Origin: Mytilus galloprovincialis
Taxonomy: Eukaryota > Mollusca > Bivalvia > Mytilida > Mytilidae
Direction: 5' to 3'
Length of the DNA stretch: 64,000 nt
Assembly: GCF_965363235.1 (NCBI RefSeq)
Contig: NC_134846.1
Coordinates: 58,641,121 to 58,705,120, forward strand
Shown here: piece after piece, positions 9,101 through 17,604 of the stretch
Layout of the letters: each line of letters starts with the position of its first letter
Position numbering within the stretch: the stretch's first letter is position 1
Translations under genes and position numbers: made by a program
The notes under the pieces: generated by a model
Seen by the model: only the letters and a program-made list of their open reading frames with translations
What the model was told of the DNA's origin: nothing
The model's database searches: none

Positions 9101-12070
9101 ATACAGTATTGAAATTAAAATTTCACAATAATCAATCATAATATATATAACGTCAACACCATATTGATCAACACTTACGTAAAAATATATATCAACTTTT
9201 AAAATATAAATAAAACAAGCTGATCACATAATCTAAAAAAATGAATTGTGACTAACAAATGACTAAAATTTTCAATATTTATTCAAAATTTTATGAATAC
9301 TTCGGAAGTATTTTATGGTAGCTGGACTATTTTCACCATTAACTTAAACCTAGTAAAGATTTAGTTGAGTTGAATTAATAATGCAGTGAATATTTTTTTT
9401 TTTTATTAATATATATATATAAAATAGTATATAAAACAACTTAATAAAATTTAAGAAATGAGAGCTTAATTGTTTTGTTTTATTAAACCAAGAATTTAAT
9501 GTAATCATGATAATAAAATTTCCATAGCAATCCTTGATAACCTTTTTAAAAAAAGAAATGTATTCCAAAGTAACAGTAAAAATTTATTTCAATTAATTTA
9601 AGTAATTTTTTTTTGTCAAATTAACATGGCATACAGAAAGTACTTTAATATGTTCTAATTACCTCAATACATGTGTGTTTTACAGGTAAAAAGAAAGCCC
9701 TATTTTCTTAAATTTGTGTATTACTTATCTAGTACATACATGTATATTTGAAAGGCCTTGTTATTTAACTTAAACAGGATGTTGCAATTTTGAATCAATG
9801 TTATTTAGAATTTAATACCTCTGACCAGGTGTGATCTTATTTATGAGTTTGCCACAAGCAGAGGTTATTCTTTATATTTCACCACTAATCAGAAAAACAA
9901 TTTTATTTATTTATTTAATATTATCCCTTTTTTATATAAGTTTTATATAATATTTTTTTTTTTCATCCTAAATATTATCATATATATATTTCTAATATAA
10001 GGTTAACTTTTTTTATAAATTTTGTTGGCTGTTGTATTATATGTCATTGAATAGAAATTTATTTTAACAGTTAAAAAAGTAGAGTTTTTTGGTCTAGTAT
10101 GGTTCAGACTGGTCGAGTACTGTTCAGACCATTGGTTAAGTATGGTTCAGACTGGAAAAATAGGTCGAGTACAAGTCGAGAATGGGTTAAGACTGTTTCA
10201 GACTGGTCGAGTAATAGTTCAGACTATTTTCAACAGCAAATATAAGGGTCAAGTACGATTCAGTACAGTCAAGTATGGTTCAGACTGGGGTCGAGTAATG
10301 TCAAGTAAAAGTCAGACCAATTCAGACTGGTCAAGTAAAAATCAGTACAGTCGAGTACAGATATAGGCCATTTCAGACTTTAATGGTTTGTAGTGATTAC
10401 TCTACTGGTACCGTAAACAAAACCTCCAACATCACCATTGTCGATCCTCATGATTTCATTATAATTGTACAGGTACATTTACATGTTAGAAGTCTCCTCA
10501 TGATTTCATTATAATTGTATAGGTACATTTACATGTTAGAAGTCTCGTCATGATTTCATTATAATTGTACAGGTACATTTACATGTTAGAAGTCTCCTCA
10601 TGATTTCATTATAATTGTGCAGGTACATTTACATGTTAGAAGTCTCCTCATGATTTCATTATAATTGTACAGGTACATTTACATGTGAGAAGTCTCCTCA
10701 TGATTTCATTATAAGTGTACAGGTACATTTACATGTGAGAAGTCTCCTCATGATTTCGTTATAATTGTATAGGTACATTTACATGTTAGAAGTCTCGTCA
10801 TGATTTCATTATAATTGTACAGGTACATTTACATGTTAGAAGTCTCCTCATGATTTCATTATAATTGTGCAGGTACATTTACATGTTAGAAGTCTCCTCA
10901 TGATTTCATTATAATTGTACAGGTACATTTACATGTGAGAAGTCTCCTCATGATTTCATTATAAGTGTACAGGTACATTTACATGTGAGAAGTCTCCTCA
11001 TGATTTCATTATAATTGTACAGGTACATTTACATGTTAGAAGTCTTCTCATGATTTCATTATAATTGTACAGGTACATTTACATGTTAGAAGTCTTAATA
11101 TACACAAATAACACAACATGAAAACGAGCTTTACCTCACTTTACTTTCAGGTCTATCTGCTACAGGAAATTGATACCATATGCAAAATAGAATGCATTAT
11201 ATTGTTCTCGATAGCTGTTTCTTTGATTTCATTTCAAAACCGTAATATAAGCTTGTTTTATTCATATGAACATATCAGAAGGATTTCAATTGGTCAAGTT
11301 TCTTTGAGATTTGGCTTCAAATGAAGGGTTAACAACGAAGAACTTCATCAAGAAAACAATAAACAATCATCCCTTTAACCAAATGGAACGTCAACATTTA
11401 GGAGAAAAACTTAGGAATGATTAATGAATACGAAAGGCACAAAAAGACGATTAATATAGTCGAATAGTTCATTGTTTATTTAAATGCTTCAAGCATTTAA
11501 ATAAACAATGAACTATTCAGCTTCTTTCATAAATACAATAGTTAATATCAGAACACTTACACTGTTTTATTTCAGGCTACTGAGGAGTCATCTGCGAAGC
11601 GAAGTCGAGTGGCAGTCTTAACAGTGTCTGTATCTCTGCCCCATAAATCTTTAAAATCAAATCCATACAGAGCCAACCGAACTGTCATCGCTGTCCTACA
11701 GATAATCAGCGGAGTTATCATTCTCGGTTTTACCATTGGCTTTATTTTCATTGTACGCCATCGTAATAAGAAGCTTAAAACATGTAAAATAGAATGTGAC
11801 AAAGAACTTACCAAAACTGATGATATAGAAGATATTGAGGAATTCATGGTAGCTACATCAACAAATGAAGTAACCACGTGTTCTCATCCGATTCAACTGT
11901 TTGTTCCAGAAGAGCCTACCAAGTTAAGTCTGAAGTCACCTGATCCAATACAAACTGCATCCCGGTCTCCTGTGTCCACTAGAAAGGTGAAGTTTGTGCT
12001 CCCTGAAAAAACATATCGTATGATCTACGGCAAAAAAAGGAAAACACCTACGAACAATGTTATGAAATAA
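1..12070 (+). CDS. Cadherin-like single-pass membrane protein, 3' part of gene, exon 7 split by a transposon
   Basis: Eight exons join with consistent phases: 1-169, 1379-1447, 2110-2288, 3758-3823, 7473-7592, 8246-8333, 8649-8687 plus 10399-10472, and 11576-12070. Ignoring the transposon they give 432 residues, open at the window's left edge. Residues 1-56 are Ser/Thr-rich. Two cadherin repeats follow (about 65-175 and 176-288). Visible motifs are PAFLNITEHD, the linker VEDIDDNGPVF (a DxNDNxPxF-type calcium site), AVDGD, and FIID followed by YSTG. A hydrophobic helix lies at about 304-328, then RHRNKK and a basic tail of about 100 residues. Cadherins mediate calcium-dependent adhesion at the cell surface. 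I see no classical beta-catenin-binding tail, so this is not a classical cadherin; a protocadherin-like or lineage-specific member is likely. The CACTA insertion in exon 7 would truncate the protein before the membrane helix unless it is spliced out or absent from other alleles. Confidence 0.8.
397..640. repeat. Dispersed repeat, copy 1
   Basis: This matches, with divergence, stretches near 53.28-53.54 kb and 62.65-62.87 kb. Shared blocks include ATATGGCAGTTGTTATC-like and GTTTGTAACCCTGATT-like sequence and an ending of the CCGTATACTACTGC type. Weaker partial copies lie near 12.84 and 51.31 kb. No coding capacity is seen. The rest of intron 1 (170-1378) holds nothing else I can name. Confidence 0.5.
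1379..1447 (+). CDS. Cadherin-like gene, exon 2
   Basis: The acceptor AG at 1377-1378 follows a long T tract, and the donor GTAGTC starts at 1448; the exon is phase 1 in and out. It encodes the start of a cadherin repeat, IPAFLNITEHDK, resembling the usual P-x-F ... E start of the domain. Confidence 0.65.
1835..1990. repeat. Dispersed repeat related to 51.50, 54.56 and 63.23 kb
   Basis: Common features are a purine-rich run with ACACAACATAGAAAACTAAA-like sequence followed by CACCxAAAACTGGGGTGATC-like sequence. It is non-coding and of unknown class. Confidence 0.4.
2110..2288 (+). CDS. Cadherin-like gene, exon 3
   Basis: The acceptor is TTTTACAG and the donor GTATAC starts at 2289; it enters in phase 1 and leaves in phase 0. 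It encodes the middle of cadherin repeat 1, with the pattern F-x-L ... I-x-L ... D-x-E expected of its strands. Confidence 0.7.
3097..3397 (-). mobile_element. Hairpin MITE, copy 1 (in cadherin intron 4)
   Basis: This is about 300 bp. One end is a near-perfect palindrome of about 130 bp (AAGGAATGACTGTAATA-type arms around GTGGTGCAC and ACGCGCG sequence); the other is a unique arm with GATGTAACGCGTC and GTGACGTCATCAACG. A second copy lies at 24775-25078 in the opposite orientation. No ORF. Confidence 0.7.
3758..3823 (+). CDS. Cadherin-like gene, exon 4
   Basis: The acceptor is TTTTCCAG and the donor GTAAGC; 22 codons, phase 0 on both sides. VVNYIEMKITCRSAGNIPVM fits the late strands of a cadherin repeat and runs straight into exon 5. 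Confidence 0.7.
5121..5228 (+). repeat. 36 bp tandem repeat, 3 copies
   Basis: The unit AGTATAAACCTTTACCATCT plus 16 more bases occurs three times with few changes. The surrounding intron (3824-7472) otherwise shows no confident exon or element; a lone well-formed acceptor at about 5726 has no usable downstream frame. Confidence 0.75.
7473..7592 (+). CDS. Cadherin-like gene, exon 5 (inter-repeat calcium site)
   Basis: The exon has 40 codons, phase 0 in and out, with acceptor TTTTAG and donor GTAGGT. It carries VTVEDIDDNGPVF, a near-canonical cadherin inter-repeat calcium-binding motif, then the start of repeat 2. A second GT four bases downstream (GTATAA) would break the frame with exon 6. 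Confidence 0.8.
7995..8265 (+). repeat. 68 bp minisatellite, 4 copies, each with a copy of the exon 6 acceptor
   Basis: Each unit holds TTTGACTATTTCAG plus the first ~20 nt of exon 6. Four copies of exactly 68 bp end inside exon 6. Only the last acceptor gives an open frame; using the preceding one reads to a TAA within about 17 codons. Confidence 0.88.
8246..8333 (+). CDS. Cadherin-like gene, exon 6
   Basis: The acceptor TTTCAG lies in the last copy of a 68 bp tandem repeat; the donor GTATGT starts at 8334. It enters in phase 0 and leaves in phase 1. It encodes LSPGAIHAVDGD and VTYAFLH, the first half of cadherin repeat 2. Confidence 0.78.
8649..8687 (+). CDS. Cadherin-like gene, exon 7, left part before the CACTA insertion
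   Basis: The acceptor is AATTTCAG. It reads GDPVDYQRYFIID and stops at the 3 bp target site ATT (8685-8687). Reading on into the element meets a stop after about 43 codons, near 8812. Confidence 0.8.
8688..10395. mobile_element. Non-autonomous CACTA (EnSpm/CMC) DNA transposon, 1,708 bp
   Basis: The element starts CACTACAAACC and ends GGTTTGTAGTG, flanked on both sides by ATT, a 3 bp target duplication. These are the hallmarks of the CACTA superfamily. The terminal inverted repeats run for over 100 bp with a one-base indel. Inside them lie arrays of a ~21 bp motif (AGTCTGAACCATACTCGACC), the subterminal repeats typical of CACTA elements as transposase-binding sites. The centre (about 9,050-10,050) is AT-rich with no transposase. 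It sits inside cadherin exon 7. Confidence 0.92.
8860..8998 (-). repeat. Subterminal 21 bp repeat array of the CACTA element, left arm
   Basis: About six or seven tandem copies of a 21 bp unit with small changes (CATACTCGACC, CGTACTGGACC, CTTAACC variants). The matching right-arm copies at about 10085-10340 are on the opposite strand and more irregular. Apparent reading frames here are only the repeat read through. Confidence 0.8.
10399..10472 (+). CDS. Cadherin-like gene, exon 7, right part after the CACTA insertion
   Basis: Directly after the second ATT copy the frame resumes as YSTGTVNKTSNITIVD and ends at donor CAG|GTACAT in phase 0. Left and right parts together total 113 nt, which gives the phase needed by exons 6 and 8. 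The last 28 nt of this exon are also the coding part of the 50 bp minisatellite that follows. Confidence 0.8.
10445..11095 (+). repeat. 50 bp minisatellite, 13 copies, each with a copy of the exon 7 donor
   Basis: Units of exactly 50 bp (start TGATTTCATTATAATTGTAC) run from the exon 7 end into intron 7. Each has the exon's last ~28 nt and the splice junction AG|GTACATTT. Units 2-6 and 7-11 share the same variants in order (TGTAT/GTCA, TGTGC, GTGAGA, ATAAGTG), showing a later 250 bp duplication of five units. Confidence 0.9.
11462..11518. repeat. Perfect 57 bp palindrome
   Basis: Two 28 nt arms (GAATAGTTCATTGTTTATTT and eight more bases) are exact inverted copies around a single C. It lies in the cadherin intron 58 bases before the last exon. 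Confidence 0.9.
11576..12070 (+). CDS. Cadherin-like gene, last exon (membrane helix and cytoplasmic tail)
   Basis: The acceptor TTATTTCAG leads in phase 0 into ATEESSAKRSRVAVLTVSV, the final strand of cadherin repeat 2. A hydrophobic helix, a stop-transfer cluster RHRNKK, an acidic stretch (DDIEDIEE) and a basic C-terminus follow, ending in TAA at 12068-12070. Confidence 0.82.
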   Translation, partial: ATEESSAKRSRVAVLTVSVSLPHKSLKSNPYRANRTVIAVLQIISGVIILGFTIGFIFIVRHRNKKLKTCKIECDKELTKTDDIEDIEEFMVATSTNEVTTCSHPIQLFVPEEPTKLSLKSPDPIQTASRSPVSTRKVKFVLPEKTYRMIYGKKRKTPTNNVMK

Positions 12071-12246
12071 CGTGACGCATGAAAATAAAAATTTTCAAGG
12101 CGTAAATATTTCAAAAAGTTTTTTTATTATTACTTTTATTTTATATTTTGTCGAATTATTCATTGATTTTTAGTCATTGAAGTTTATACAGAACAATACA
12201 ATGATTTCCTGATGTTTTTAATTTTCTTTCTTCATTTTGAACTTTC

Positions 12247-12256
12247 AATAAATAAA
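12247..12256 (+). promoter_or_regulatory. Candidate polyadenylation signal of the cadherin-like gene
   Basis: Two overlapping AATAAA hexamers lie about 180 bases after the stop codon; another lies at 12084-12089. Which one is used cannot be told from sequence. Confidence 0.4.
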
Positions 12257-12839
12257 AAAGAAAACGAGTTGTAAAATTTTCTTTAGTAGTCTATGAATAC
12301 AATACATACTAAGTCAATCAGACAGCAACACAACGACAAGAATAACAGTTACTAAAAGACATCTAGATAGCAACTTAGATCCCGTTCACACTAGGACATT
12401 TAGATTGATTTAAACTAGATGTGTTCTTCGTGTTTTATGCCTCAATTAGCAAGTGAAAGGGGGGGGTGTGAATTGACACTATGAAAAAAATTAGGTCATG
12501 AATTTTAAAGTAAAGTAGTGATTTGATCCAGCTGAAAAAGGTTAAAAATTAGCACTTTGGAAGCTGTCAAAAGATTTCAAGACCCCTTAACACAAAAGTG
12601 TCCTTATTTTGAGTTAGAGCCGGTGAAGTTTACTATAATTTTGGTATAGTTTGTCCCAAACATAGTACAACACACTGAAAATATTATTGAGAACGCGCAG
12701 GTGGGTTTTTTATTTTCATTTATTGTCTCAAAGAAATGCACTACGAAATAAATGTGTACTATGATCTGATGATGTTTTTTTTTTTTTATTTTTGAAGGGC
12801 ACTTGCTTTTTATATATTTCAATTCCCCACAAGTCGGAG

Positions 12840-13170
12840 ATTTAGCTACCTAGCTAAAAAACCAGGTTTAACTCATCATTTTCGTCGGAAAATGCCTGAA
12901 CTAAACTAGGAACATGACAGTTTTTTTTTCCATTCACCCCTGTGATTGACAAAGATTGACAAAGTCTAACGTTTGGGTTTCTTAATTTTTATGAACTCAC
13001 TCTTTTGATGTTATTTTGGAGTTTCGGTATTTTTGTTAAAACATTATCTTCTATTATATTTTCGGTAAGTGGAATAGCAAATGGTGCATCAGAGAACGTC
13101 AAATGTAATCACTTCACAAAAAGCACTTCAGAACTGTATAAATCAGGTACTATAGAAACTCATAAAAAAA
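12840..13170. repeat. Degenerate dispersed repeat in the cadherin-NDUFS6 intergenic region
   Basis: The sequence ACCAGGTTTAACTCATCATT and nearby AATGCCTGAAC are shared with stretches at 51.32 and 53.30 kb. The rest of 12071-13440 shows no gene. Confidence 0.35.
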
Positions 13171-13449
13171 ACAGGCTAATTTGGTATTATAATACTTAGT
13201 CTAGTAGATAAATGCATCACATTTGTGTTTCATTGCTTCTTTTGGTAGTTTTATAGAGTTGTGAAAGCATTGATTATGCGCACTTTTTTAGAAATGAAGC
13301 GCGTTTCATACAAAATGTATTTCGATCAACGCGTTTACAACTCGATCAACGCCATAAACAAAATTATATATAGACACGTCGATCATTTGCAATACACAGA
13401 ACAGATTTTATAAAATCTACTGAACATCAAGTCTTGTTTCAAGGGCTTA

Positions 13450-14169
13450 TTCTCATTTCGCCTTTAAATAGCTGTCAAAATTATTATATAAAATTAATCC
13501 CAGTTTGCCTTAGTACAAATTTTCAGGTTAAAAGAATTAACTAAGGCGAAATGGGAACTTGAGTAAACAATGGAATTAACTTATTCTTTGTTTGTATTGC
13601 AATTATGTTTGATATGTGTTATTAATGTCAAAATTAGCCTTGAAATACTTTTTAAAGATTTTTTTGTGTCTTTCCAATGTCTCCCTTTTTGAATAATTCT
13701 TTTAAGACTTTAGAGTGGCTCATCTTTTTTAAAATGTATTTTTAAATTAGAAAACTAATAATGTACATGTAATTAAGAATCACCTGAGAGAAAAGCATTA
13801 ATACTTAAAGCACAAAAATTATTTACATAAACATAAATAAATATTAATATAATGATAGTATTTTACATATAAATGGACTTAGTTTTTCTGCCGGGAAACA
13901 TAAAATTCCCTCTGTGGTTAAAGTATATATACCTATAAGCTGTATTGCTTTTGGTTTGAAATAAACTATTAATTAAAAATAATAATTCAAGACAAATAAT
14001 TCCCTAATTGCAAGTTGTTTAAATTGCAATAAAAACAACACAGAGGTTTAATTTGTTTATTTAATATTTCTATCTAAATTCACATTTCGCCTTAATTCAA
14101 TTCCCATCTGGCCTTAGTATATTTTTTACCTTTTTTACCTGGAATTTCCAGTTAAGGCGAAATGAGAAC
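13450..14169. repeat. Element with inverted TCTCATTTCGCCTT ends
   Basis: The left end TTCTCATTTCGCCTTTAA is mirrored at the right by TTAAGGCGAAATGAGAAC. Further inverted copies of the same motif lie inside each end (near 13540 and 14088). It is probably a non-autonomous DNA element with compound ends; the interior is AT-rich and non-coding. Confidence 0.5.
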
Positions 14170-14214
14170 ACACCGTTTCAAGGTATAAGCAAATCGATGC
14201 TTAAACCAAAAAAA

Positions 14215-14435
14215 AATACATACACGAATTGATGTTAAAATACCAAAAATACACCAGCATCGAATTGGGGTTAATAACAGATATACACCAGAATAGAATT
14301 GATGTTAATACCAAAAATATAACAGCCGCGAATTGTTGTTAATACAAGAAATACACCAGATTCAAATTGGTGTTAAAATACCAAAAATACGCCTGTCGCG
14401 AATTGATGTTTTAAAAAAACAGAAATACACCAGAC
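14215..14435 (+). repeat. Diverged ~45 bp minisatellite
   Basis: About five irregular units pair a GAATTGATGTTAATACC-like part with an AAATACACCAG-like part. It is intergenic. Confidence 0.6.
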
Positions 14436-15039
14436 GCAATGATTGAACCGAAACAATATATTATTATAACTTGAACGTTTATATCTCCTTCAAGACCACT
14501 GATAAATTGTGATCATTCAGGTTTTAAGATTACAAAAATGTATATCCCGAAAAGGTATAAAACATTGTTGGTAAATTGAAGATATTTTAAGGCTATCACT
14601 TGTACCACCAATTACAAAACCGATAGACAGGTCTATTGAACATCATGTTTTATTTCACATAGGTTATAGGAAGCACAGGTTGAACCCCGTCTCAACATTC
14701 CATAAAAAAAATCAAAGTACTGAAGTATTGAACATCGGATGACCGCAGGTTCATGTGCATGGTCAAAAGCACGTCACAGAAACTGATCACATCTCTATAC
14801 AGGAAACTGGGGTTAATTTACAGAGATATGTTTTTTGGTACAAGTTCGTGCTTGGATGAAGAATAAATGACATGAAATTCAACCTCACCGTAAGGACTAT
14901 TATATTGTAGTGCAAGAAATCAGTATACCTTGGACTATTATACTTATATAATAATAGTCCCCGAGAATACACTGGTTTGTTGTTTTATATTATTTTATTA
15001 TTACGGTTGCATCTATAATACTAAAATTACGAGGTCCAA

Positions 15040-15680
15040 TTTGTCAGCCGTCATCACGTAAAAACGACGAATCAAAGAATTCAGCTTTATATATAACTAA
15101 TATAGTACAAAGGTGTAGATTAAAAATTACACAACTCCAGGCCCTTTTGTTTTCCACGTAATTAATATTGCCAATAACTAAGAAGTTCCGGGTCGAGTCC
15201 GATACCGATACCAATAGTATATTCACCTGTTACCTATTACCTTATCTGTACGTTCCGCATCTAACAGGTGCACCACCAAACGGTGTATTTAGGATTATGC
15301 TATGTACACGGATCATAATCACAGGGTTGACACTACTAAATTCAATCATTGTCAAATTGTTACCTATTGTAGTATTTTAATCAGTAAGACTTTCTTAGAT
15401 AACAATACGAGTACTAAAAATCTGGACTAAAAATAAGGTGTATATACGAACCGTTTTCAATTTGTTAGCGGGCATGATGATAAAACAGTGAATCAAATAA
15501 TTCAACTTTAATTATAACTAACATAGGACAATGCTGTTGATTTAAAATTACTCCATTCCAGGACCTTTTGTTATCCAAATTAATATTACCAATAATTGAT
15601 AAGTTCCAGTTCGACGGGTTCAAACAGAAAGATTTGAAAGCAGAGAAGACTGTGTATCTTATTATCGGCATGACTTTATC
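15040..15680 (+). repeat. Diverged direct duplication (about 190 bp, repeated ~430 bp apart)
   Basis: 15040-15215 and 15464-15640 align with many changes: TCAGCC/TTAGCG starts, AATCAAA-AATTCA, CCAGG-CCTTTTGTTxTCC, AATATTxCCAATAA and AAGTTCC. The function is unknown and it is non-coding. From 15680 to 17400 I see no gene. Confidence 0.5.
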
Positions 15681-17340
15681 AATTAAAAAATAATACTAAA
15701 ATAAGGCTTGCGCATAGTTATATACTTTAATTCAGTCACGGACCCGCGATATCACGGGTGTGTTCTAGTGTATATATAATTTTCATCTATTTGTATATGA
15801 TCATTCTATTCTACTATTTTTATAGTGCAGTGCAAGTGCATGGTGAACACTCTTCTGTAAAAAAATCAAAGCCTTAAAGGCTGTAAAAGCAATTGCTGTC
15901 ATGTTAAAATGTTTTGGGGACTTTTATTTTTCATCCACATATATAAGAATTAAACCTGACAGTACAGAAAGGTTTCTAGTGAGAAGCATGAAGGTTTTAA
16001 CTTTATATCAATAAAAGACTTTAGCAGGAAATCATTTTAATATGTTTTATATTTCACAAGGAGACAACAAGTTTACCAGGCTAAAGTTTGGGTTAATTAT
16101 ACATGTGCTGAAACATATATAAAATTAATGCGAAGTGCATGAACTCTTATTATAATCTATCTTGAAAATTTTATTCTACGCTTGTACTATCCTAAACTTA
16201 TTTCACAGATACTGAAAACCTTTTTCATCCGTAGTGATTAAAGGTTTCCGTTATTTTTTATTTGTAATATCTATTGAGCAATTTATTATTTTGTATACTA
16301 CATAATGCTGCTCTTGTTGCACACAATGTGTTCATGAGTGCATTAATTTCTCTCTTTCAAGTAAATCCCTCCGTGATCAGTTATAATAGTTTACTTTTCT
16401 CCTTATTTCATTGGTAACAGGAACGTACGTTTATGATATATCACATGTATCACTATATAAAAGTCTATCCTGTTACGATATCAGTATTGCACCTGCAAAA
16501 TGCTGTTGTGAAATAACTGCTCCCTTTGGTGAAGTGATTATGGTTTTCTGTTGTGAATTTGGTTTCCAACACGTTATTGCATTTTTTACAAGTATATTGT
16601 TGGTGTAATTAATCAAAATTGTTGGTACTGACCAACATAGACATGAAAAAAAGTACCCTCTATTTTTTTCAATAAATGTCTTAAAATTTCTTTTCTCTAC
16701 ACTGTCGTTCAAGAAACGTGGCGTTTTAAATGTAAAGGCAACTTTGCACTTTTGAAATCAACATTGACCAATTCAATATTCATAGGGAGAACAATTTAAC
16801 GGCTGATTTAAGTAGCGATAACAGGATGGACATGAACTACCCGTACGCTGATTGAACTTTAGTTTGTAGATAATAAGCCTATAATGATAAAGAAGCTAAG
16901 ATTTTTCATTACAGTAATTATTAACGGTCTTAAAAAGTCCCTTTCGCAGATATCAAGGCGATAAGAAAAGCGGAAAAAAAATTATTTGAAAAGTGTTTTC
17001 CTGACACTGTACGCACACAAATACCCCAAAATCGGACTTAATTAAATACATTTTAATCTTATCAAAATAGACGTAAATCGTGTTTATTATCAATGTTCTG
17101 AATCATAAATCCGACAAGCTTTCATTTAAACCATTACAACTGAAATTTCCATTAGAAAAAAAAAAATTAGCATGGGTGTACTGAAAATTCGACATTTTTT
17201 GAAAATGACCCATAAATATACAACTGTATATATAGTTTGAAATTGTTTCCAAGAAAAGTCTGCTTAGAACTTCAACGCACCTGTTTTAATTGTCGGTTGT
17301 ACAAACATCGCTTTTGATTAAAACATTGATGATTTATAGC

Positions 17341-17373
17341 TGGGACAATTATACTAACTAGTATAATAGTCCC
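17341..17373. repeat. Short palindrome upstream of NDUFS6
   Basis: TGGGACAATTATACTA and TAGTATAATAGTCCCA are imperfect inverted copies. A similar hairpin (GGACTATTATAC ... ATAATAGTCC) lies at about 14933-14962. It lies about 95 bases before the NDUFS6 ATG. Confidence 0.55.
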
Positions 17374-17466
17374 AGTAACCGTTTATTATGTAAAACTTTC
17401 ATGTTTCGGAAATTTTACTTGTTCGTAACGAAAACGGTCCGGAATTTATTATTTTTCAAAACAAGT

Positions 17467-17604
17467 ATGGCTGCCCTTGGGAGGACGTTGGTCAGATTTT
17501 TACCAAAACAGGCAATAACTCGTCCATATGGGTCAAGCTTAACATCTGTAGGCAGCAAGGACTTTGAGGGAAAAAATGTTGATACTGTAACACATACTGG
17601 AGAG
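17467..17604 (+). CDS. NDUFS6: NDUFS6 exon 1 (mitochondrial presequence)
   Basis: 46 codons; donor GTATAT at 17605. Ending at GAG keeps the alignment to the family ungapped into exon 2; reading through gives a stop within 14 codons. Confidence 0.85.

Noticed and set aside
10142..10366. 74-residue plus-strand frame inside the CACTA right arm
   Set aside because: Same cause: subterminal repeats. It has no resemblance to a transposase.
10451..11100. Regular 50 bp direct repeats that look CRISPR-like at first glance
   Set aside because: The units are contiguous with no unique spacers, and the sequence is from an animal nuclear genome; it is a minisatellite.
11572..11877. 101-residue minus-strand frame
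   Set aside because: Antisense shadow of the last cadherin exon.
13450..17400. A gene in the cadherin-NDUFS6 gap
   Set aside because: Several 60-80 codon frames exist, but none has family motifs, splice partners or sensible composition; the stretch is repeat-rich.
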